Shown: one piece after another, positions 6,685-11,007 of the stretch | Layout of the letters: the number at the start of each line of letters is the position of its first letter | How positions within the stretch are numbered: position 1 is the stretch's first letter | From: JBCDBH01 sp039184055 | GTDB taxonomy: Bacteria > Acidobacteriota > Thermoanaerobaculia > Multivoradales > J023 | Assembly: GCA_039184055.1 (NCBI GenBank) | Contig: JBCDBH010000193.1 | Coordinates: 1 to 11,007, forward strand | DNA length: 11,007 bases | Direction: 5' to 3' | Program-made: the position numbers and the translations under genes | Notes under the pieces: model-generated | The model's database searches: none | What the model was told of the DNA's origin: nothing | Seen by the model: the letters and a program-made list of their open reading frames with translations, nothing else

Positions 6685-7575
6685 TCAAGTCGTCACCCAC
6701 TCCTCGGCTCGGTAGCCTTGGATAAAGAGCAGTCCACGTAGGTCGACGTGTTCGAAGCGATGCCGAGCCGTCGCGGCCACCGCTGGTTTGGCGTGGTAGG
6801 CGACACCGATTCCCGCCCACGCCAACATGGCGAGATCGTTGGCGCCGTCGCCCACCGCCATGACCTCGCTGGCTTCGAGACCGTAGCGGGTGGCGAGCTC
6901 TTCGATGCGTGCGCGTTTCGTGTCGCGTCCATGCACCGGCTCACGCGCGCGCCCGGTGAGTCGGTCGTCTTCGATCTCGAGCCCGTTGGCGTGCGTGGTG
7001 TCGATACCGAGCTCGTCGGCGAGTGGCTCGGCGAAGACATCGAAACCGCCGGTCACCAGGGCGGTATGCACTCCGTGAGCGCGACAGGTGGCGAAGAAGA
7101 TCCGGGCGCCGGGGTCGAGAACGATGCCCGACCGGACCGTGTCGAGCAGATCGACGGACTGTCCGGCGAAAAGCGCGACACGCTCGCGGAGGGAATCTTC
7201 GAACACCATTTCGTTGTTCATAGCGCGACGGGTGATGTCGGCGACCCGATCACCGACGCCGATCTCGGCAGCCATGTCGTCGAGCATTTCATTGGCGATC
7301 ACGGTCGATTCGAGATCGAAGACGGCGAGCTTTTTGCGTCGTGTGGCGATCGGCTGGGCGACCAGATCGACCGCGGCATCACCGAGCGCGCGGCGTACCG
7401 ACTCCTCGGCCGCCGCGGGCGACGGGGCATCGAAGCGCAGATCGCAAGCGGTCGCGTCGGCGAGCCAATCCGTCGCTGCCAACGTGGCCTCGGCGGACAG
7501 AGCGGCGCGTGCCGCCTCGACGTGACGTGAGTCGAGACCACCCGGGGTCGCGACCAGAGTGAGAACGTAGTGCAT
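6685..7575 (-). CDS. serB: Phosphoserine phosphatase SerB-like, HAD family
   Basis: A 296-residue protein predicted to hydrolyse O-phospho-L-serine to serine, the last step of the serine pathway, in the cytoplasm. The first 80 residues look like an ACT-type regulatory domain, as in many longer SerB proteins. The HAD core follows: motif I VFDLESTVIANEM (85-97) with nucleophile Asp87, motif II VTGGF (174-178), motif III Lys220, and motif IV GDGANDLAML (242-251). The cap-region stretch FEDSLRERVALFAG (125-138) also matches SerB. Odd point: motif I reads DxE (Glu89) where SerB usually has DxD; the second Asp is the general acid/base. Glu at this place is known in ThrH, a phosphoserine:homoserine phosphotransferase, so substrate use may differ, although overall the protein looks like SerB rather than ThrH. 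No Shine-Dalgarno site precedes ATG 7575, which fits a leaderless mRNA. Confidence 0.87.
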   Translation of the reverse strand: MHYVLTLVATPGGLDSRHVEAARAALSAEATLAATDWLADATACDLRFDAPSPAAAEESVRRALGDAAVDLVAQPIATRRKKLAVFDLESTVIANEMLDDMAAEIGVGDRVADITRRAMNNEMVFEDSLRERVALFAGQSVDLLDTVRSGIVLDPGARIFFATCRAHGVHTALVTGGFDVFAEPLADELGIDTTHANGLEIEDDRLTGRAREPVHGRDTKRARIEELATRYGLEASEVMAVGDGANDLAMLAWAGIGVAYHAKPAVAATARHRFEHVDLRGLLFIQGYRAEEWVTT

Positions 7576-7581
7576 ACGCCG

Positions 7582-7610
7582 ATTGTGAGGCGCGCGCGCC
7601 GCCGAGGCAA
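7582..7610 (-). promoter_or_regulatory. Candidate serB promoter, possibly leaderless
   Basis: On the minus strand TTGCCT (7610-7605), a 17-nt spacer and CACAAT (7587-7582) precede ATG 7575 by 6 nt. Transcription would then start at or next to the A of the start codon. Each box matches 4 of 6 consensus bases, so this is tentative; the lack of a Shine-Dalgarno site agrees with it. The GC-only spacer contains the palindrome GGCGCGCGCGCC. Confidence 0.4.
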
Positions 7611-7616
7611 GCCGCC

Positions 7617-7645
7617 TTGTCGGTCGTCGGTCGATCCGGTACTGT
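7617..7645 (+). promoter_or_regulatory. Candidate promoter of the ABC exporter operon
   Basis: TTGTCG (7617-7622), a 17-nt spacer and TACTGT (7640-7645). The match is moderate (4 and 3 of 6). A start near 7652 would exclude the in-frame TTG at 7617 as a translation start and leave a leader of about 50 nt before GTG 7704. Confidence 0.35.
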
Positions 7646-7691
7646 GATCATTGGTCGATGGGTCGTATTCGACGGCTCGAGGCCACCGAAT

Positions 7692-7696
7692 AAAGG
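7692..7696 (+). promoter_or_regulatory. Ribosome binding site deciding the ABC exporter start
   Basis: AAAGG lies 7 nt before GTG 7704. No comparable site precedes the upstream in-frame candidates. Confidence 0.5.
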
Positions 7697-7703
7697 CTTT
7701 CCC

Positions 7704-9617
7704 GTGGCAGGATTACGACGAGCAACGACTTTTCCCGGCGCCCGCCGCGCGCAACAAGAAGGCGGCGGCGCTGACGATACGAAGAACAAGATCTCCTTTC
7801 GTGGTGTCTGGCGCGAAGCCCGCGAGCTGGTGTGGGAGAGCCGCCACCGGCTCGCCATCGGCTTGGTGTTGATCCTGATCAACCGCTTGGCGAGCTTCGT
7901 GCTGCCATCGAGCTCGAAGATCCTCATCGACGAGGTCATCGGGAACGATCGCGCCGACCTGCTGGTGCCGCTATCGGTCGCCGCGTTTCTCGCCACCGCC
8001 ATACAGGCCGCGACCACCTTCGGGCTGGCGATCGTCCTGTCGATCACCGCGCAACGGGCGATCACCGAAATGCGCAAGAAGGTGCAGAAGCACGTCATGC
8101 GTCTTCCCGTGGGCTTCTTCGACTCGACCAAGAGCGGCGCTCTGATTTCGCGCATCATCACCGACCCGGAAGGGATTCGGAATTTGGTCGGCACCGGTAT
8201 GGTGCAGATGATCGGTGGCATGATCACGGCGTCGATTGCATTGACCGTGCTCTTCTGGCTCAACTGGCAGCTCACCGTCATCACGCTTCTCGTCCTGATC
8301 TCGTTCGGGATCGGCATGGCGATGGCGTTCAGTCGAGTTCGCCCGCTGTTCCGCGAACGAGGCGAGCTCAACGCTCGTCTCTCCGGCCGGCTCGCCGAAG
8401 CGCTCGGTGGCGTGCGGGTAGTCAAGAGCTACACCGCCGAGAGGCACGAAGATCTGGTGTTCGCCAAGGGCGCGCACCGACTGTTTCGCAACGTCGCCAA
8501 GACGCTGACCGCGACCTCGGCGGTGACCGCCACGGCGTCGGTGATCTTCGGCACCATCGGCGCGGTGATGTTGCTGATCGGAGGTCGCGCCATTCTCGCC
8601 GGCTCGATGACCCTGGGCGACCTCGTCATGTACATCTTCTTCACCGGCATGGTGGCCGCGCCGATGATCCAGATCTCGAATATCGGCACGCAGATCTCGG
8701 AGGCTTTCGCGGGTCTCGATCGTATTCGTGAGCTCCGTCGACTGGCCACCGAAGCGGACGAAGACCGAGACAAAGAAGCTCTTCCCACGGTGCGTGGCGA
8801 TATCGAGCTACGTGACGTCGAATTCGAGTACGAGGAAGACGTACCGGTGCTACGTGGAGTGTCGTTCAGTGCGCCGGCCGGTACCACCACGGCCTTGGTC
8901 GGCTCGAGCGGATCGGGCAAAAGCACCATTCTCGGTTTGTTGATGGGCTTTTACCGCCCGCAGGCCGGTCAGGTGTTCATCGACGGTCACGAGCTCACGT
9001 CGGTGGCGATGGCCGATTATCGTGCCCAGCTCGGTATCGTGCTCCAGGAGAATTTCCTCTTCGACGGCACGGTGGCCGAGAACATCGGCTATAGCAATCC
9101 CAAAGCGACCCGCGAGACGATCGTCGAAGCGGCGAAGATCGCCAACTGTCACGGGTTCATCGAGGAGCTTCCGGAGAGCTACGACACCGTGGTGGGTGAA
9201 CGTGGCGTCAAGCTGTCCGGTGGTCAACGTCAACGCGTGGCGATCGCCCGCGCCATCCTCGCCAATCCATCGATCCTGGTGCTCGACGAGGCGACCTCGA
9301 GTCTCGACAGCGAGAGCGAAGCGCTGATCCAAGAAGGTCTCGCCAACCTCCGTCAAGGCCGAACCACGTTCGTCATCGCGCACCGTCTCTCGACCATCCA
9401 AAGCGCCGATCAGATCCTGGTGGTCGAAGAAGGACAAATCGTCGAGCGTGGCTCTCATCAAGAGCTGCTCGAGCTCGATGGCCGTTATCGCGAGCTCTAC
9501 GACAAGCAATACAAGTTCGAGCGCAACCGCTTCATCAACCCGGGTGAAGATTTCACACCCACTCCTCAGCGGCCCGAGGCTCCGGCGCCGCGCCGCCGCC
9601 GACAGTCGTCACTTTAG
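7704..9617 (+). CDS. ABC exporter half-transporter, fused permease and ATPase (MsbA-like)
   Basis: A 637-residue protein with the standard layout of a type I ABC exporter: a six-helix membrane domain (about 45-320) followed by an ATPase domain (about 365-600). All nucleotide-binding motifs are intact: Walker A GSSGSGKST (400-408), Q-loop VLQENFLFDGTV, signature LSGGQ (504-508), Walker B ILVLDE (524-529) and the switch His560 in IAHRLST. It should act as a homodimer in the inner membrane. Similarity is to the MsbA/multidrug/lipid exporter group, but the substrate cannot be read from sequence. The start is set at GTG 7704 by its ribosome site; an in-frame TTG at 7617 would add 29 residues with no family match. 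A charged N-terminal extension (about 1-30) and a Pro/Arg-rich tail (residues near 620-637) flank the core. The M50 protease gene follows after 12 nt, so they are co-transcribed. Confidence 0.92.
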   Translation: MAGLRRATTFPGARRAQQEGGGADDTKNKISFRGVWREARELVWESRHRLAIGLVLILINRLASFVLPSSSKILIDEVIGNDRADLLVPLSVAAFLATAIQAATTFGLAIVLSITAQRAITEMRKKVQKHVMRLPVGFFDSTKSGALISRIITDPEGIRNLVGTGMVQMIGGMITASIALTVLFWLNWQLTVITLLVLISFGIGMAMAFSRVRPLFRERGELNARLSGRLAEALGGVRVVKSYTAERHEDLVFAKGAHRLFRNVAKTLTATSAVTATASVIFGTIGAVMLLIGGRAILAGSMTLGDLVMYIFFTGMVAAPMIQISNIGTQISEAFAGLDRIRELRRLATEADEDRDKEALPTVRGDIELRDVEFEYEEDVPVLRGVSFSAPAGTTTALVGSSGSGKSTILGLLMGFYRPQAGQVFIDGHELTSVAMADYRAQLGIVLQENFLFDGTVAENIGYSNPKATRETIVEAAKIANCHGFIEELPESYDTVVGERGVKLSGGQRQRVAIARAILANPSILVLDEATSSLDSESEALIQEGLANLRQGRTTFVIAHRLSTIQSADQILVVEEGQIVERGSHQELLELDGRYRELYDKQYKFERNRFINPGEDFTPTPQRPEAPAPRRRRQSSL

Positions 9618-9629
9618 ATCGAAGCCGAC

Positions 9630-10532
9630 GTGAACGAACGGTTTCCCGGTTCCTCCGAGCCACCCACGGGCTGGCCACCGAATTGGCGTGTCGAGGTGTC
9701 GCCTCGGCCGGTGTCGTACCAACCACCACCGCCACGACAGCGGCCGCGATTGGTGGTCGGGCTCTTTCTCGCCACCTGCGGCAGCACCCTGCTGGTCGGT
9801 GGACCGCTTTTCTCCCTCGCGGTGATGACGATCCTCCTGGCGCACGAGCTTGGCCATTTCCTTCAAGCACGTCGCTACCAGGTTCCGGTGAGCCTGCCGT
9901 ATTTCCTACCCTTCCCGTTGTCACCGATCGGAACGTTGGGAGCGGTGATCGTCATGCGAGGTCACGTGGCGAACGTCCGCGCGCTCTACGACATCGCCAT
10001 CACCGGCCCGCTTGCCGGATTGGTCCCGACCCTCATGTGTTTGGTGGTCGGCCTACCGAGCTCGACGGTCCAGCCGTTACCCGATGATGGCGGTCTCTAT
10101 CTCGAATTCGGCGAGCCTCTGCTCTTCACGTGGCTGTCCGGTATCTACTTCGGACCGATTCCGGAAGGTCATGCTCTGATCCTCCATCCGATCGCGTTCG
10201 CCGGCTGGGTGGGGGTCTTTCTCACCGCGCTCAACCTGATTCCGATCGGCCAGCTCGACGGCGGCCATATCCTCTATGCCCTGCTCAAACGTCGGGCTCA
10301 CGCGGTGGCGTCGATGCTGCTCGGTGGCGCGATCGTCGGTACGATCGTCTACGGATATTGGTGGTGGTCGCTGATGATCGTGCTCTTGATCGTCTTCGGT
10401 GCACGTCACCCACCCACCGCCGACGATACGGTGCCACTCGGCTGGCAACGAATCGTGCTCGGCTGGCTCACCCTGGCCTTCGTCATCATCGGATTCACTC
10501 CCGTGCCATGGCTACCGGTGGGTCTAGAATGA
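9630..10532 (+). CDS. M50-family membrane metalloprotease (site-2 protease-like)
   Basis: A 300-residue polytopic protein predicted to be an intramembrane zinc protease. The zinc and catalytic motif HELGH (72-76) lies in an early membrane helix, GPLAG is at 126-130, and the second zinc motif NLIPIGQLDGGH (202-213) supplies Asp210. HPP (260-262) near the C-terminal helices resembles other members of the compact M50 group related to plant EGY and cyanobacterial homologues. About 40 Pro-rich residues precede the first membrane helix. There is no PDZ domain, unlike RseP. Such proteases cut membrane-bound regulators or signal-peptide remnants; the substrate is unknown. The start is GTG 9630 with no strong ribosome site, 12 nt after the ABC exporter, which suggests translational coupling. 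Whether the two proteins work together is open. Confidence 0.9.
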   Translation: MNERFPGSSEPPTGWPPNWRVEVSPRPVSYQPPPPRQRPRLVVGLFLATCGSTLLVGGPLFSLAVMTILLAHELGHFLQARRYQVPVSLPYFLPFPLSPIGTLGAVIVMRGHVANVRALYDIAITGPLAGLVPTLMCLVVGLPSSTVQPLPDDGGLYLEFGEPLLFTWLSGIYFGPIPEGHALILHPIAFAGWVGVFLTALNLIPIGQLDGGHILYALLKRRAHAVASMLLGGAIVGTIVYGYWWWSLMIVLLIVFGARHPPTADDTVPLGWQRIVLGWLTLAFVIIGFTPVPWLPVGLE

Positions 10533-10587
10533 CAAGATCCGGGTTTCGTTGTCGCTTCGTCCATCACGATCTTTGTTCCGCGAAATG

Positions 10588-10612
10588 GTCGCGTCGCCTC
10601 GTGACACGCGAC
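10588..10612 (+). other. Inverted repeat upstream of the carboxypeptidase gene
   Basis: GTCGCGT (10588-10594) and ACGCGAC (10606-10612) are perfect inverted repeats around an 11-nt loop, in the 115-nt gap between the M50 and M14 genes. There is no T-tract, so it is not a typical terminator. It could be an operator or an mRNA hairpin; in GC-rich DNA chance is possible. No convincing promoter was seen in this gap. Confidence 0.3.
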
Positions 10613-10647
10613 GAGAGCTCCACCAACCTCAGCTTTTCGAGAAGACC

Positions 10648-11007
10648 ATGACCGCCTATTTTCGCTTTGTTGCCGTCGTGCTCCTGTTTTCGACCCTTGC
10701 CGTGCCCGTAGTCGCCGAGCTCGAACCGAACCGGGTCACGCTCGCCGACTACCTTCCCGAGGGTACGAGCTACGACCCGAACATCCCTCGACCGGCTGAT
10801 GTGATCGGATTCGAGATCGGATCGTGGCACGTCAAGCACGATCAGGTCCTGCGCTACTTCACGATTCTCGCCGCGGCCTCGGATCGACTGTCGCTCGAGG
10901 TGCTCGGTCACAGTCACCAGCGCAAACCGGTCCTTCAGCTGATCGTCACCTCGCCTGCCAATCACCGTACTCTCGAGGCGATTCAACAGCGCCATCAGAC
11001 GCTGTCC
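10648..11007 (+). CDS. Secreted M14-family zinc carboxypeptidase, 3' truncated
   Basis: The frame opens at ATG 10648 and stays open to the window end (120 residues visible). A signal peptide with VVA|E cleavage after residue 23 indicates export. The mature start, with YLPEGTSYDPNIPRPADVIG and then FEIGSWHVKHDQVLRYF, followed by LGHSHQRKPVLQLIVTSPANH and LEAIQQRHQTLS, matches the N-terminal part of a group of bacterial M14 carboxypeptidase-like proteins. The zinc ligands (HxxE and a later His) and catalytic Glu lie beyond the window, so activity cannot be judged. The ribosome site is weak (GAGAAG, 3 nt from ATG). It follows the M50 gene by 115 nt in the same direction and may belong to the same transcript or start a new one. 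Confidence 0.8.
   Translation, partial: MTAYFRFVAVVLLFSTLAVPVVAELEPNRVTLADYLPEGTSYDPNIPRPADVIGFEIGSWHVKHDQVLRYFTILAAASDRLSLEVLGHSHQRKPVLQLIVTSPANHRTLEAIQQRHQTLS

Noticed and set aside
6748..7530. Plus-strand open frame (260 codons) opposite serB
   Set aside because: serB on the minus strand has all HAD motifs; the antisense frame shows no domain, signal or ribosome site.
7589..7600. Palindrome GGCGCGCGCGCC as an operator
   Set aside because: Simple CG alternation is self-complementary by nature and common in GC-rich DNA; without a second copy it is not evidence of a binding site.
7617..7703. Upstream in-frame TTG as start of the ABC exporter
   Set aside because: No ribosome site precedes it, it overlaps the candidate promoter, and the extra 29 residues resemble no exporter; GTG 7704 has AAAGG at 7 nt.
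7379..8425. Minus-strand open frame opposite the ABC exporter membrane domain
   Set aside because: It is low-complexity, Arg/Ser/Pro-rich and overlaps both serB and a fully intact ABC exporter.

Overview
The window looks like ordinary chromosome from a high-GC, Gram-negative bacterium. Gram-negative: an outer-membrane beta-barrel protein ending in Phe and several Sec signal peptides. The combination of a eukaryotic-type Ser/Thr kinase, a secreted TPR-like protein with a long Pro/Ser/Thr linker and an M14 carboxypeptidase resembles Acidobacteriota or a related lineage. That placement is an inference from protein flavour only; there is no rRNA or other marker gene here. No mobile element, CRISPR array, tRNA or rRNA was seen.

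Left part (1-2433): two tandem paralogous secreted proteins predicted to have a right-handed beta-helix (pectate-lyase-like) fold. The first is cut by the window start, the second is complete. Each is followed by a hairpin terminator with a TTCG loop, and the second has its own TTGACA promoter, so they are separate transcription units.

Centre-left (2466-5331): a TTGACA promoter drives a membrane-anchored Ser/Thr protein kinase with a C-terminal PEGA-like domain outside the cytoplasm. It overlaps by 29 nt a gene for a secreted, helical TPR-like protein. The two look translationally coupled and may form a trans-envelope signalling pair. The kinase has two unusual active-site positions (Lys for the first P-loop Gly, Ala for the catalytic-loop Lys).

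Centre-right (5319-7575, minus strand): serB-like phosphoserine phosphatase followed by a PorV/FadL-like outer-membrane protein, 33-34 nt apart. The 3' end of this unit overlaps the TPR gene's 3' end by 13 nt. The phosphatase carries DxE where most SerB proteins have DxD.

Right part (7617-11007): divergent from serB, a complete MsbA-type ABC exporter half-transporter, then 12 nt later an M50 (site-2 protease-like) membrane metalloprotease, then the N-terminal third or so of a secreted M14 zinc carboxypeptidase that runs off the window. The serB/ABC gap holds two candidate back-to-back promoters; the serB one would give a leaderless mRNA.

No clearly new multi-gene system is demonstrated. The strongest leads are the kinase/TPR pair with its divergent catalytic residues and the DLEST phosphatase.
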